Shown: positions 9,145 through 18,642, numbered from the stretch's first letter. The stretch is 44,557 bases of DNA from Lentisphaerae bacterium ADurb.BinA184 (GCA_002068325.1 MVZH01000009.1:1-44557), one strand, 5' to 3'. The notes: a model not told the origin generated them from the sequence alone. Numbers and translations: made by a program.

Positions 9145-9173
9145 TTGAACCGCCTGGACTGTCGCGCTATAGT
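9145..9173 (+). promoter_or_regulatory. Promoter for purC-pckG
   Basis: TTGAAC-N17-TATAGT, with optimal spacing, lies about 100 bases before the purC start. The -10 box matches consensus at five of six positions and the -35 at four of six. Confidence 0.55.
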
Positions 9174-9271
9174 ACGCGCGATTCTCTTGGCGGCAAACCG
9201 GGCGGCGCCGGCCGCCGGGGGGCATTCGGCCGCGGGCCTGCGTCATTTCGTGCCGTGTGGAACTGGAGAGC

Positions 9272-10171
9272 ATGAAGTACGATCGTCATCACGCCCTGCT
9301 CGAGAGCGCTATCCCCGGCCTGCCCGCCCCGCGGCGCGGCAAGGTGCGGGATGTCTACGACGTCGGGGATGCGCTGCTGCTGGTCGCCACCGACCGTATC
9401 AGCGCCTTTGATGTGGTCATGCCCAACGGCATCCCCGACAAGGGCCGGGTGCTGACCGCGATGAGCCTGTTCTGGTTCGGGCGGCTGGACTTCATCCCCA
9501 ATCACCTGATCTCCGCCGACCCGGCGCAGTACCCCGCCCCGGCGCGGGTGTTCGCCGACGATTTGCGCGGGCGCTCGATGCTGGTGAAGAAGGCCGCCGT
9601 GGTGCCGGTCGAGTGCGTCGCCCGCGGCTACCTGGTCGGCTCGGGCTGGAAGGAGTACCAGGTCAGCGGTTCGGTCTGCGGCATCCACCTGCACCACGGC
9701 TACCGGCTGGCCGACAAGCTCGACCACCCGATCTTCACCCCCGCCTACAAGGCCGAGCAGGGCGAGCACGACGAGAACATCCGCTACGCCAGGGTCGTCG
9801 AACTGGCCGGGCCGGAGACGGCCGCGCGGCTGCGCGACTACACCCTCCGGCTCTACAGCGCCGCCGCCGAGCACGCCGCCCGCCACGGCATCCTCATCGC
9901 CGACACCAAGTTCGAGTTCGGCTTCGACGGGGACCGCCTGATCCTGATTGACGAAGTCCTGACCCCCGATTCAAGCCGCTTCTGGCCGGCCGCCGAGTAC
10001 CGCCCCGGCCACAACCCTCCGAGCCTGGACAAGCAGTTTGTCCGCGACTGGCTCGAAAGCGTGAAGTTCGCCAAACGCCCCCCCGCCCCGGACTTGCCGG
10101 ACGAGGTGGTGGCCAAGACGCGCGAGAAGTACTTGGACGCCTTGAAAGCGCTGACCGGCGCCGGCCTGTAG
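9272..10171 (+). CDS. purC: SAICAR synthase (phosphoribosylaminoimidazole-succinocarboxamide synthase)
   Basis: This enzyme joins CAIR and aspartate, using ATP, to make SAICAR, the seventh-to-eighth step of purine synthesis, in the cytoplasm. The 299-residue protein has the family's opening glycine loop and strands (PRRGKVRDVYDVGDALLLVATDR, then ISAFDVVMP), the NHLIS block, and the ECVARGYLVGSGWKEY block. IADTKFEFGF and LIDEVLTPDSSRFWP are the conserved substrate and metal regions near the C-terminus. Its length fits the longer yeast-like form. The ATG at 9272 has a close GGAG site (three-base spacing); a GTG at 9257 is possible but has no visible site. pckG follows after 54 bases, so the two probably share a transcript. 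Confidence 0.95.
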   Translation: MKYDRHHALLESAIPGLPAPRRGKVRDVYDVGDALLLVATDRISAFDVVMPNGIPDKGRVLTAMSLFWFGRLDFIPNHLISADPAQYPAPARVFADDLRGRSMLVKKAAVVPVECVARGYLVGSGWKEYQVSGSVCGIHLHHGYRLADKLDHPIFTPAYKAEQGEHDENIRYARVVELAGPETAARLRDYTLRLYSAAAEHAARHGILIADTKFEFGFDGDRLILIDEVLTPDSSRFWPAAEYRPGHNPPSLDKQFVRDWLESVKFAKRPPAPDLPDEVVAKTREKYLDALKALTGAGL

Positions 10172-10225
10172 CCCGGGCGGTCGGCGACGCACCCCTGGCC
10201 TGAACGCACGAACGAAAGAACGGCA

Positions 10226-12034
10226 ATGGCTTCGACGACCCAGCACAAGGCTCTCCTGAAGTGGGTGTCCGAGATCGAGAGGATGTGCCGGCCGGCACAC
10301 GTCTACTGGTGCGACGGCACAAAGGCCGAGTACGACGCGCTGATCAAGCTGACCCTGGACACGGGCGCGGCGACGCGGCTGAACCCCGACCGCCGGCCCA
10401 ACAGCGTGCTGTTCCGCAGCCACCCCTCGGACGTCGCGCGCGTCGAGGACCGCACCTTCATTTCGACCCCGGACAGCGAAGACGCCGGCCCCACCAACAA
10501 CTGGATGGATCCGGCCGAGTTGAAGCGGGAGATGGCCGCGCTGTACACCGGCTGCATGGCCGGCCGCACGCTGTACGTGATTCCCTTCTCCATGGGGCCG
10601 ATCGGCTCGCCCATCGCCAAGGTCGGCATCGAGATCACGGACAGCCCGTACGTGGTCGTCAACATGCACATCATGACGCGGGTCGGCCAGAAGGTCCTCG
10701 ACACCCTGGGCGAGAAGGGCGAGTTCATCCCCTGCCTGCACTCCGTCGGCGCGCCCCTCGCGCCGGGGCAGAAGGACGTTGCCTGGCCGTGCGCGCCCAT
10801 CGGGCAGAAGTACATCTCGCATTTCCCCGATGAGAACCTGATCTGGAGCTACGGCTCCGGCTACGGCGGCAACGCCCTGTTGGGCAAGAAGTGCCTGGCC
10901 CTGCGCATCGCCTCGGCCATGGCCCGCCGCGAGGGCTGGATGGCGGAGCACATGCTCATCCTGCGCCTCACCAACCCGGCCGGACGCCGTTTCCACATCG
11001 CCGCCGCCTTCCCCAGCGCCTGCGGCAAGACCAACCTGGCCATGCTCCAGCCCACCATCCCGGGCTGGAAATGCGAGTGCATCGGCGATGACATCGCCTG
11101 GATGAAGATCCGGCCTGACGGGCGCCTGCACGCCATCAACCCGGAGGCCGGGTTCTTCGGCGTGGCGCCGGGGACCAGCTACAAGTCCAACCCCATGGCC
11201 ATGAAGACCATCCGCGCCAACAGCATCTTCACCAACTGCGTGCTTACCGACGACGGCGACATCTGGTGGGAAGACATGGACGTGCCCTGCACCCACGGCA
11301 TCGATTGGAAGGGCCAGGAGTGGACCCCGGACATGAAGGACGCCGACGGCAAGCCCATCAAGGGCGCCCACCCCAACGCCCGCTTCACCGCGCCGGCCCG
11401 CCAGTGCCCGGTCATCTGCCCCGACTGGGAGGACCCCGCCGGGGTGCCGATTGACATCTTCGTCTTCGGCGGCCGCCGCACCCACGTCATGCCGCTGGTG
11501 CACCAGGCCTTCGACTGGGACCACGGCGTGTTCATGGGCGCCACCGCCGCCTCCGAACCCACCGCCGCCGCCCTCGACGTCAAGGTCAAGCTGCGCTACG
11601 ACCCGATGGCCATGCTGCCGTTCTGCGGCTACCATATCGGCGACTACTGGCAGCACTGGTTCGAGATGGGCGACCGGCTCGGGGAGAAGGCCCCGAAGGT
11701 CTTCTACGTGAACTGGTTCCGCAAGGACGGCAAGCGCTGGCTGTGGCCCGGCTTCGGGGAGAACAGCCGCGTCCTGAAGTGGATGTGCGAGCGCGTCGAG
11801 GGAACCGCCGGCGCCCGCCGGACGCCCCTCGGCTACATGCCGGCCCCCGCCGACCTCGACACCGCCGGACTGGAGGTCGGCGCGGCCGACCTCGAAACCC
11901 TCCTCAGCGTTGACGGCAATGCTTTCCGCGACGAACTCGACGAGCTCGACGCCTTCCTCAAGAAGGTCGGCGACCGCCTGCCGGAGCGCATGAAGCGCCA
12001 AGTCGCCGCCTACAAGCAGCGCCTCGGGGCGTAG
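10226..12034 (+). CDS. pckG: Phosphoenolpyruvate carboxykinase (GTP)
   Basis: The enzyme interconverts oxaloacetate plus GTP with phosphoenolpyruvate, CO2 and GDP, linking the citrate cycle to gluconeogenesis. At 602 residues it is the usual length of the GTP-dependent class. Family signatures are clear: YGSGYGGNALLGKKC, then the kinase P-loop FPSACGKTN at residues 262-270 with the hyperreactive cysteine C266. Further signatures are GDDIAWM, NPEAGFFGVAPGT, and the nucleotide-binding FVFGGRR and PFCGYHIGDYW blocks. The start has only a weak purine-rich site (GAAAGAA), consistent with coupling to purC upstream. It converges on the PEP-CTERM gene at 12152. No truncation or missing residue was seen. 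Confidence 0.96.
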   Translation: MASTTQHKALLKWVSEIERMCRPAHVYWCDGTKAEYDALIKLTLDTGAATRLNPDRRPNSVLFRSHPSDVARVEDRTFISTPDSEDAGPTNNWMDPAELKREMAALYTGCMAGRTLYVIPFSMGPIGSPIAKVGIEITDSPYVVVNMHIMTRVGQKVLDTLGEKGEFIPCLHSVGAPLAPGQKDVAWPCAPIGQKYISHFPDENLIWSYGSGYGGNALLGKKCLALRIASAMARREGWMAEHMLILRLTNPAGRRFHIAAAFPSACGKTNLAMLQPTIPGWKCECIGDDIAWMKIRPDGRLHAINPEAGFFGVAPGTSYKSNPMAMKTIRANSIFTNCVLTDDGDIWWEDMDVPCTHGIDWKGQEWTPDMKDADGKPIKGAHPNARFTAPARQCPVICPDWEDPAGVPIDIFVFGGRRTHVMPLVHQAFDWDHGVFMGATAASEPTAAALDVKVKLRYDPMAMLPFCGYHIGDYWQHWFEMGDRLGEKAPKVFYVNWFRKDGKRWLWPGFGENSRVLKWMCERVEGTAGARRTPLGYMPAPADLDTAGLEVGAADLETLLSVDGNAFRDELDELDAFLKKVGDRLPERMKRQVAAYKQRLGA

Positions 12035-12151
12035 GCCGTGGCCGGGCGGCGGCGGCCCTGAGCCGCAAGCCGTCCGTGCGGCCGCGCGCTTCTCGCGCTG
12101 TGGTCGCCAAGGACGTCCGCCCGGTGCGTTGGCCGGCCGGGGCCGCTCCCG

Positions 12152-13666
12152 TTACGCCTGACGGCGCCGCACGAAGGCCGCAAGGCCGGCCGCGGCCAGC
12201 AGCGTGAGAGCGCTCGGCTCGGGCACCGGCACCTCGAACGCGCCCATGGCGTAGCCGGCGCCGTCCGGCCGGGCCAGCCCGAGGAGGTCAACGGCGATGC
12301 CGAGGTTCGTGCCGGCATCGATGAGCGGGCTGCTCGTGCCCAGCGTATACGCCTCCCCGCCAGACGCCTTGAACCCCGGATCCACTGACATCGCCCCCGC
12401 GCCCGCCGCGGCATCGCCGAGGTAGTTGCTGGCCTGGCCCCACACATCGTTGTACTCAAGGACGGCCGTGCCCGTGCCGCCGTTCCGGTTGAAATGGACA
12501 CCGACCGCGCCGTTGTTGGCCACGATGCTGTCGCGCACGCGCACGCCGAGATCACTGGCTTCGCCGTTGTATGTGACGCTGATGCCGCCGCCGGGGTTGT
12601 CGACGATGGTCGAGTGCACAATGTCCACGGCGTAGTCGTTGAGCACGCGGTAGCCGCTGGCTGTGATCGCGTAGCCGCCGAGGTTGCCGGCCACCAGGCA
12701 GTTTTCCAGGTAGTACTCTCCATGCCAGTAGTCGGCACCGCCGATGGCCGCGCCGCGCGGCGCCGAGTTCCCGGTGAAACGGCTCTGCCTGACCGCGATC
12801 GGATCGTTGCCGGCGCCGTCCGGGCTGAACAGCGCGCCGCCGTTCGCGGTGGCGGTGTTGCCCTCGAACACGCACCCCTCGATGCGGGCCGTGGCATCCG
12901 AGTTCGCGCCCGTGGTCACGTGGATCGCCCCACCGGTGCCGGCGGCATTCCCCTCAAAGGTGCAGTTCTCGACCAGGTGGGTGAAGGCATACGACGGCGT
13001 CCAGCAGAGGGCCCCGCCCTGGGCGTCGGCGTGGTTGTTGACGAAATCGGAGTTGCGCAGGAGGGTGCCGGCGGCCGTGCCGGCCAAATAGACGGCCCCG
13101 CCGCTGGCCGTGGTGGTGTTGTTCTGGAAGAGGCAGTCGTTGATGGACATGCCGACTGCCCAGCCGCCGGCCCCGCCGATGGCACCGCCGGCCAAGGTGT
13201 GGTTGGCGTTCTGGAAGGTCAGCCCGTCGAACGTGCTGCCCATAGTCCAGTGGGACGGCGTGTTCTGGTAGAAGGCCCGGGTGTTCGCGCCATTGAGGTC
13301 GATGACCGAGCTGCGCGGCACGCGGCCAGCCTCGCTCCAGTCCCCGGAACCGGCATAGCCGCCCTTGATCGTCATGTACTTGGTGATCTCAATGCCGTTG
13401 GCGCCAAACGTCTCGCCGGCAATGGAATAGGTGCCGTCAGCAATCGCGAGCGTGCCTTCATTCTGCCCCACCGCGGCATTGAGATTGAGCGCGGAGACGG
13501 CGGCCGTGATGGAGTTGAAGGGGTCGGCCATGCCGCCCCCGCCGCCGGCCGGCGCCGTCACGTCTACGTAGTACGTCAGCGGGGCGGTGCTGGCGGAGAC
13601 TCCTGCCACGATCGCGACAACAAGGGCCGTCCGGCGCAGACTGTCGAGTACATGGTTCCACGTCAT
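12152..13666 (-). CDS. PEP-CTERM beta-helix protein with choice-of-anchor Q domain
   Basis: This 504-residue exported protein starts with a signal peptide (MTWNHVLDSLRRTALVVAIV, then AGVSASTAPLTYYVD). The body is a right-handed parallel beta-helix. Repeated turns such as FEGNAAGTGGAIHV, FEGNTATANGGALF and FTGNSAPRGAAI show the usual N-G-GA ladder. Near the end, DPGF...LGTSSPLIDAGTN is the 'choice-of-anchor Q' module common in PVC surface proteins. The C-terminus reads VPVPEPSALTLLAAAGLAAF then VRRRQA, an exosortase sorting signal. The ATG at 13666 is fixed by AAGGAG eight bases upstream, although the frame is open to 13777. Beta-helices of this type often bind or cleave polysaccharide; no catalytic residues can be assigned here. 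Confidence 0.88.
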   Translation of the reverse strand: MTWNHVLDSLRRTALVVAIVAGVSASTAPLTYYVDVTAPAGGGGGMADPFNSITAAVSALNLNAAVGQNEGTLAIADGTYSIAGETFGANGIEITKYMTIKGGYAGSGDWSEAGRVPRSSVIDLNGANTRAFYQNTPSHWTMGSTFDGLTFQNANHTLAGGAIGGAGGWAVGMSINDCLFQNNTTTASGGAVYLAGTAAGTLLRNSDFVNNHADAQGGALCWTPSYAFTHLVENCTFEGNAAGTGGAIHVTTGANSDATARIEGCVFEGNTATANGGALFSPDGAGNDPIAVRQSRFTGNSAPRGAAIGGADYWHGEYYLENCLVAGNLGGYAITASGYRVLNDYAVDIVHSTIVDNPGGGISVTYNGEASDLGVRVRDSIVANNGAVGVHFNRNGGTGTAVLEYNDVWGQASNYLGDAAAGAGAMSVDPGFKASGGEAYTLGTSSPLIDAGTNLGIAVDLLGLARPDGAGYAMGAFEVPVPEPSALTLLAAAGLAAFVRRRQA

Positions 13667-13843
13667 CGTCGTCACTCCTTCTCTTTGGTTGGGGCCGTTG
13701 GGGACAGGAAGCACGGGACACGTGCGGGCCACTCTTCGAAGTCGCCGAGTCAGATTGACCGTCCGTTCTCCCCTCACAGCCTAGGCTCTTCACCACCCTC
13801 TAAGGATCAGGAACCAAGGGCATTCCAACCGACTGTCGCTTCG

Positions 13844-14026
13844 CCTGGATTATTCACAAAGAGGAAACGGAGGCAACGAAGGGCTTGCGTTGCAGGGGGT
13901 TACCACTCCACGTGCGGTCGGGCATCGGGGAAAGCGACGGCGCTCTGACTGGTTCGTAGGGTATTGTGAACCAATGAGATATACCTCAGTTGTCTCCGTT
14001 GCCTCTTTGTTCACGAATCGCTCAGG
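13844..14026. repeat. 183-bp inverted-repeat element, copy 2
   Basis: This copy begins CCTGGATTATTCACAAAGAG and ends CTCTTTGTTCACGAATCGCT then CAGG. Its length is identical to the copy at 3778-3960 and the ends match it closely, while the middle has diverged. It lies between the divergent genes at 13666 and 14374 and may separate their promoters. Confidence 0.7.
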
Positions 14027-14373
14027 TTGGCGTGTCAGGGCACACCATGCAGTCAGGTGCGAGGCGGAATGCCACGACACGGTGTACCATGCCGGGCGGA
14101 CGTGACAGGCTCACCCCGCCGCCCGGCGGTCGGCCGGGCCGGCGCGCCAGACGACGCCATCACGCCGGCATCCGGTGCGAGTCCAGACTCTACACGCGGC
14201 CTCGAGAAAGTGCAAGCCCCGGGTGCGGAGCCGGGCGCACCGGGCGCGCGCTCACTGGCACACGGGCGGGAGAGCCGGTAGATTGTCTGGACGTAACGCA
14301 GAGTTGCCGAGGCATTGATGCCTTGTGTCCGAGAGGCCCCTAAACCGAAGGCAGAGAAGAAAGGGTCGAGACG
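14027..14373. other. Intergenic region upstream of the triple PEP-CTERM frame
   Basis: No gene, repeat or RNA was recognised here. It must contain the promoter of the 14374 gene, but no convincing -35/-10 pair was found. The ribosome site before 14374 is the moderate GAAAGGG. Confidence 0.3.
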
Positions 14374-17300
14374 ATGAAACGAACCGGGCTGTTGAACGGG
14401 ATCCTGACGGCGGCCGTGTGGGCGGGGTTGGCGGCGTGGCCGGCGCGGGCCGCGTGGCTACCCTTCCTCGAAGAGGATTTCAATACAACATGGGACGGCC
14501 AGGTGGTGTCGCCGGTCAATCTGCCGGGGGCGTCGTGGGCCGTCGGTCAATCGTGGGGGGGTGGCGGCGTTGTGACCTATGGCGGTGCGGTGAGCGGCAT
14601 CATGGAGGCGGATTTGGAGGCCAAGGCCAGCCTGCTGAGTGCCGGCGGCTATGTCAAGCCGACGCGCATCCTCGTCGAGGCCCGTGTCCAGACAGACTGC
14701 GCGGGCACCGATGGCGCCTGGCGCGGCGCCCTGGTCGGGTTTTCGAGCACAGCTACGGCGGGCAACGTGCGCGGCAACGAATACGGCATCGTCTTGCGCG
14801 GCGCCGATGGACAGGTCGGACTGCTGAACAGCAATGTCTTGGTTCAGGCGCTGCCCCATGCCGGCACCTGGGACAACACCCAGTACCATACCCTCTCCTA
14901 CTGGGTCGACACCGCCACAGGCAACGCCTACGATGTCATGGTGGACGGCGTCGCCTACGCCTTCTCGCCCGTGTCCTTCTTTACGGACGCCAACACCAAC
15001 TACGGCATGTTCTACGCCTCGTCGCAGTCGGCTGGCGGCTACACCCGCATGGACAACCTCCGTTTCAGCCGGATTCCCGAGCCGGCGTCGTTGGTTCTTG
15101 TGGCCGGCGGCGGGTTGCTGAGCCTGCGGCGGCGGAGGCGGGCCAGGAACGCTTGCGGCTGCCGTGCGGCAGGAACGATGTTCGCAGCCGCGGGGTCTGC
15201 CAAGCAGGCGACCTCCGCCGGAACCTGCCCGGACAATGAGGGGAACGCGACCATGAAGCGCAGTGCACAGGCCTGGGGGATTGTTGTGACGGCTCTTCTG
15301 GCGCTGGCGCCGGCACCAGCGCGCGCCGAATTCATCCCCAACCTGGCACTTGGCAGGCCGGTGTTCGCCACCAGCGCTGTCTGGGATTCCAACAACCTGG
15401 TGGACGAGGCGTTCGGCCTGCATGCCGGCAGCGCCACTTGGCATTTTGCCGCGCCCTATGCCGTCGGCCCCATCGCCCCCTACTTCGGCGGCGTTGACCT
15501 CGGCGGCGTCGGCAACACGGTGCAGATCGGCACCATCCGTATCCGGGGCGGCGATGAATACTCGGCACGCACTTGGACGCTGCAGAGCCGCGACAGCGCC
15601 GCCGATCCGCTCGACGGCCTGGTCGATTCGGGCTGGACGGACACCGGGGTCGGCCGCACCGGCGACACCACTGGCTTCCGCTACATGGTCCACTCCTTCG
15701 CCAGTCCAGTCGACACGCGCGCCCTCCGTTTCCGCATGACGGAGGGCGAGAACACCAACGACCGCCTCCAGGAACTCGAGGTTTTCAGCGCCGACCCTCA
15801 CGGCTACAGCCGCAACGCGATCGACGCCCTCGACCCGGCGCTGAGCCGCGAGGACGGCGTTCCGATCACCACGGCAACCAGCCTTGAGCGGCTCCGCGAC
15901 AACGCCTTTGACGAGGCAACGCCCGACGGCGTGCCTCCCTTACAGTACAACCTTGGCGACCCGCTGGCCCGCGCGGTCATGAACTATGACTTCACCTTCC
16001 CCAAAGCCATCACCCTCGACGGGCTGCGGTTCTACTTCATCCCGGGCATCGGCAACAGCCACGCGAACAGCGATCTGTCCATCCAAACCCTCGTTGACGG
16101 CGTGTGGACGACGGTCGCGGGCGGCTCCCAGGAACCCGATGACGGACTCAACGTGTTCGACTTCTCGGCCGCCCCCATCCTCACCGACCTGCTCCGCATC
16201 TCGCACACCGCCTACGACATCAACGGCGACCCCCGCAGCGCACTGTATGCCTACGAGATCGAACTCTACGGCACGCCAATCCCCGAGCCGGCCGCCCTGA
16301 TGCTGCTGGCCGGGGGCGGAACGTTGTTCCTGGGCCGCCGCCGCGGCGGCAGGCGGGCCGCTGGCAACCCTGCGACGAACCGGTCCTCGCACCAGCATCC
16401 AGGCACAGATAGGAGTGGAACCATGAACCGGAGCATGACGAGAGTCGGTATGGTGGCGGCGGTGGCGGTGTTCGCGGCAGTCGAGGCGTCGGCGGCAGTG
16501 TGGACGAACCTGGCGGTCGGCTCGACGGTCGGTGGCAACCAGGGCGCGCAAACGTGCCTGATCGATGAGGAAGGACAGGCTGGGAACCCCCGCTGGCACC
16601 AGACCAGCACGGATTTCGACGCGAACCCCGGCCGCATCTACTTCCATCGCGGGTCGGCCACGGACATGGCCTTCATCCGCTTCTGGGACTGGAGCGATCC
16701 CGCCACCCCTGGCCCCATGGCCTGGCGGCTGCAGCAACTGACCGGCGCCGATCCCAACAACGACGCGGACTGGACCGACATCGCCGGAACCAGCGAGGCC
16801 TCCCCCTCGGTGCCGCGGTACTACCATCAAACCTTCGCTCCGGTCACCACCTCGGCGTTGCGCTGGTACATCACCGGCGACAACCTTGACGGCGCCGGCA
16901 ACCTCCGCTACACCGAGTTCGAAATCTATGGCGCCGACCAGAATGCCCTCGACCTGACGGGCGCGGCCACCCAGATCGTCCATTCCAACGGCACCAACCT
17001 CGTCCCCTATGTCGCCGAGAACAACGTGTACAACCGCTACGACGGCCCCGGCGGCGCGCAGAAGGTCACCATGCTGTGGAGCGGAAAGCCCCTCATCATA
17101 GACCACCTCCGCATCTACTCCGAGGACCGCGCCAGCGGCATCCAGGCCTTCACCCTCCAATACCTCCGCCTCGACGGCGACCCCCTCAACGACGACGACT
17201 GGCTCGCCACCGGCATCGCCGAGACCAACAACTACACGCCCATCCTCAACTATGACCTGGGCGGCCTCGTCACCCTCGGCCTGCGCCTCGACATCACCGA

Positions 17301-17433
17301 CCCCTCGACCAACGGCGGCCACGAAATCCTCCGCCTGCGCGAACTGGAAGTCTTCGGCACCGTAATCCCCGAACCGTCCACGGTGCTGCTCCTCGCCGCC
17401 GCTGGCCTGCCGCTCCTGCGCCGCCGCGGCTGA
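14374..17433 (+). CDS. Three PEP-CTERM preproteins in one continuous frame
   Basis: The 1019-codon frame is three complete exported preproteins in series with no stop between them. Module 1 (1-293): signal peptide MKRTGLLNGILTAAVWAGLA, a LamG-like jelly roll, PEP at 235-237, a hydrophobic segment and RRRRR. Module 2 (294-683): signal peptide from M294 (MKRSAQAWGIVVTALLALAP), discoidin-like body (NLALGRPVFATSA), PEP at 637-639, then an Arg tail. Module 3 (684-1019): signal peptide from M684, a related discoidin-like body, PEP at 999-1001 and a final RRR. The linkers of 40-odd residues after modules 1 and 2 read like translated intergenic DNA. M294 and M684 each have their own strong ribosome site, so independent translation is likely. 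Exosortase could also cut a read-through product. Either three genes whose stops are missing or a true polyprotein. Confidence 0.85.
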   Translation: MKRTGLLNGILTAAVWAGLAAWPARAAWLPFLEEDFNTTWDGQVVSPVNLPGASWAVGQSWGGGGVVTYGGAVSGIMEADLEAKASLLSAGGYVKPTRILVEARVQTDCAGTDGAWRGALVGFSSTATAGNVRGNEYGIVLRGADGQVGLLNSNVLVQALPHAGTWDNTQYHTLSYWVDTATGNAYDVMVDGVAYAFSPVSFFTDANTNYGMFYASSQSAGGYTRMDNLRFSRIPEPASLVLVAGGGLLSLRRRRRARNACGCRAAGTMFAAAGSAKQATSAGTCPDNEGNATMKRSAQAWGIVVTALLALAPAPARAEFIPNLALGRPVFATSAVWDSNNLVDEAFGLHAGSATWHFAAPYAVGPIAPYFGGVDLGGVGNTVQIGTIRIRGGDEYSARTWTLQSRDSAADPLDGLVDSGWTDTGVGRTGDTTGFRYMVHSFASPVDTRALRFRMTEGENTNDRLQELEVFSADPHGYSRNAIDALDPALSREDGVPITTATSLERLRDNAFDEATPDGVPPLQYNLGDPLARAVMNYDFTFPKAITLDGLRFYFIPGIGNSHANSDLSIQTLVDGVWTTVAGGSQEPDDGLNVFDFSAAPILTDLLRISHTAYDINGDPRSALYAYEIELYGTPIPEPAALMLLAGGGTLFLGRRRGGRRAAGNPATNRSSHQHPGTDRSGTMNRSMTRVGMVAAVAVFAAVEASAAVWTNLAVGSTVGGNQGAQTCLIDEEGQAGNPRWHQTSTDFDANPGRIYFHRGSATDMAFIRFWDWSDPATPGPMAWRLQQLTGADPNNDADWTDIAGTSEASPSVPRYYHQTFAPVTTSALRWYITGDNLDGAGNLRYTEFEIYGADQNALDLTGAATQIVHSNGTNLVPYVAENNVYNRYDGPGGAQKVTMLWSGKPLIIDHLRIYSEDRASGIQAFTLQYLRLDGDPLNDDDWLATGIAETNNYTPILNYDLGGLVTLGLRLDITDPSTNGGHEILRLRELEVFGTVIPEPSTVLLLAAAGLPLLRRRG
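15238..15255 (+). promoter_or_regulatory. Internal ribosome site and start, module 2
   Basis: GAGGGGA at 15238-15244 lies eight bases before the in-frame ATG at 15253. A signal peptide follows directly. This supports separate translation of the second preprotein even though the upstream frame runs through it. Confidence 0.7.
16411..16425 (+). promoter_or_regulatory. Internal ribosome site and start, module 3
   Basis: AGGAG at 16411-16415 lies seven bases before the in-frame ATG at 16423, again followed at once by a signal peptide (MNRSMTRVGMVAAVAVFAAV). Confidence 0.7.
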
Positions 17434-17514
17434 TCTGGATCCTCGGGTTCGGGGTCCCCGCACGCCGCCGGTGCCGCGGGGCGCCCGGGGCGTGAGGCGA
17501 CGCCGCGCCGGCGG

Positions 17515-18642
17515 TCAGGCCGACTCCAGCAGGCGCCTCCAGGCCTGCCGGTGCGCCGGCTGGGTGTTCCACGTGTCCAGGTGCTCCCCCACCTTCACGA
17601 GGAATGTCCGCCGCAGGGATTCCCCACCCAAGGCCCACACTCCGCGGCCAAACTCCACAAGGTCGAACACATAAACGTTCTGCCCGCCGGCAAACGCGCG
17701 GCCAATGCGGTCGTCCAGTGTCTGCCGGTCGTCGTCCGTGGTTCCGGGCGCGGCAAAGAAGATGTCCCTGACCTCTCGCCGCCGCGCCTTCTTGATCGTT
17801 CCCTCGACGTCGTCCAGCGTCAGCCGCCGATCCTTGACTTCGACGGCCAGAACCACCCGCCCGTCACGGTCAAGGCACTCCAGATCCGCCGCCAGCCCGA
17901 CCGCTTCGTCGCTGGCGTTGATCCGGGCCCGACTCACCCGAGCATAGAGGCCGAAGTGCTCTCCGATGGCGTCAAACAAGGCGCCACACAGGGCCAGGGC
18001 ACGATCCCCGCCGGACCGCTCGCCGAGGAACGCGGCCGCGAGTGCGGTCACGGTCTCCAGGCTGACTCTGGGGGGCACCGGATAGACGAAGCGCAGAGAC
18101 TGCTGGCGCCGGTACATGACGAGAAGCACTTGCCGGAAGAGCGTCAGCGTGAAGGCCGCATCCCTGCGGGCCTCCACGTCCTCAAGGACTCTGACCAGTG
18201 TATCCCATCCCGCGACGTCCTTCTTGCTCTCGTCTCCCCTCCTCATCCGCGGAATCCGCATGGGGTTGCCCACGTATGGATCGCTCGACGATCCCAGGAT
18301 GTCCTCCTGGTCGTGATTGAAGGGGGCCAGGACCTTGCTGCCCAGGCTGCGCGCGTCCCATCCGCTCACCTGTTCCCCTGCCTCGTGCCGTTTCTGGAGG
18401 CAGAGGCAGTCGAGGGCGGGATCCGTCAGCTTGCCGAGCAGTTGGACTGGCAGGCAGAAGCGGTACGCCACCTGCCGGTGGTTCACCGAGGCGGCGATGG
18501 CGTCGCGGAGGACAGGGTCAGGGACATACACCAGATCGGGTTGCGCCATGGCGTCCGAGACGACGCGCGCCCATTCGTCGAGGAGGATCGCCTTCGCCTT
18601 GGCGAGGTCAAGGGCCTGCGTTTCACGGACGGATCGCGGCAT
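17515..18642 (-). CDS. SacI-family type II restriction endonuclease
   Basis: The 375-residue protein resembles the SacI restriction endonuclease family. Its family-like block runs LDCLCLQKRHE, GWDARSLGSKVLAPFN and SSSDPYVGNPMRIPR at residues 77-132. A PD-(D/E)xK-type nuclease core is visible with D253 (AADLEC), E268 and K270 (LAVEVKD), spaced as in other Mg-dependent restriction enzymes. SacI itself cuts GAGCTC; specificity here is not proven by sequence alone. Its ATG has a GGAGAGG site and lies inside the end of the upstream methylase gene (20-base overlap). The methylase would therefore be translated first and the nuclease by coupling, a sensible order for self-protection. Base composition is like the neighbours, so transfer was not recent or came from a similar genome. 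Confidence 0.85.
   Translation of the reverse strand: MPRSVRETQALDLAKAKAILLDEWARVVSDAMAQPDLVYVPDPVLRDAIAASVNHRQVAYRFCLPVQLLGKLTDPALDCLCLQKRHEAGEQVSGWDARSLGSKVLAPFNHDQEDILGSSSDPYVGNPMRIPRMRRGDESKKDVAGWDTLVRVLEDVEARRDAAFTLTLFRQVLLVMYRRQQSLRFVYPVPPRVSLETVTALAAAFLGERSGGDRALALCGALFDAIGEHFGLYARVSRARINASDEAVGLAADLECLDRDGRVVLAVEVKDRRLTLDDVEGTIKKARRREVRDIFFAAPGTTDDDRQTLDDRIGRAFAGGQNVYVFDLVEFGRGVWALGGESLRRTFLVKVGEHLDTWNTQPAHRQAWRRLLESA

Noticed and set aside
9971-12001. 676-codon minus-strand frame opposite pckG
   Set aside because: Antisense shadow of a strongly conserved gene; composition is of the Val/Gly/Ala/His type seen in other shadows.
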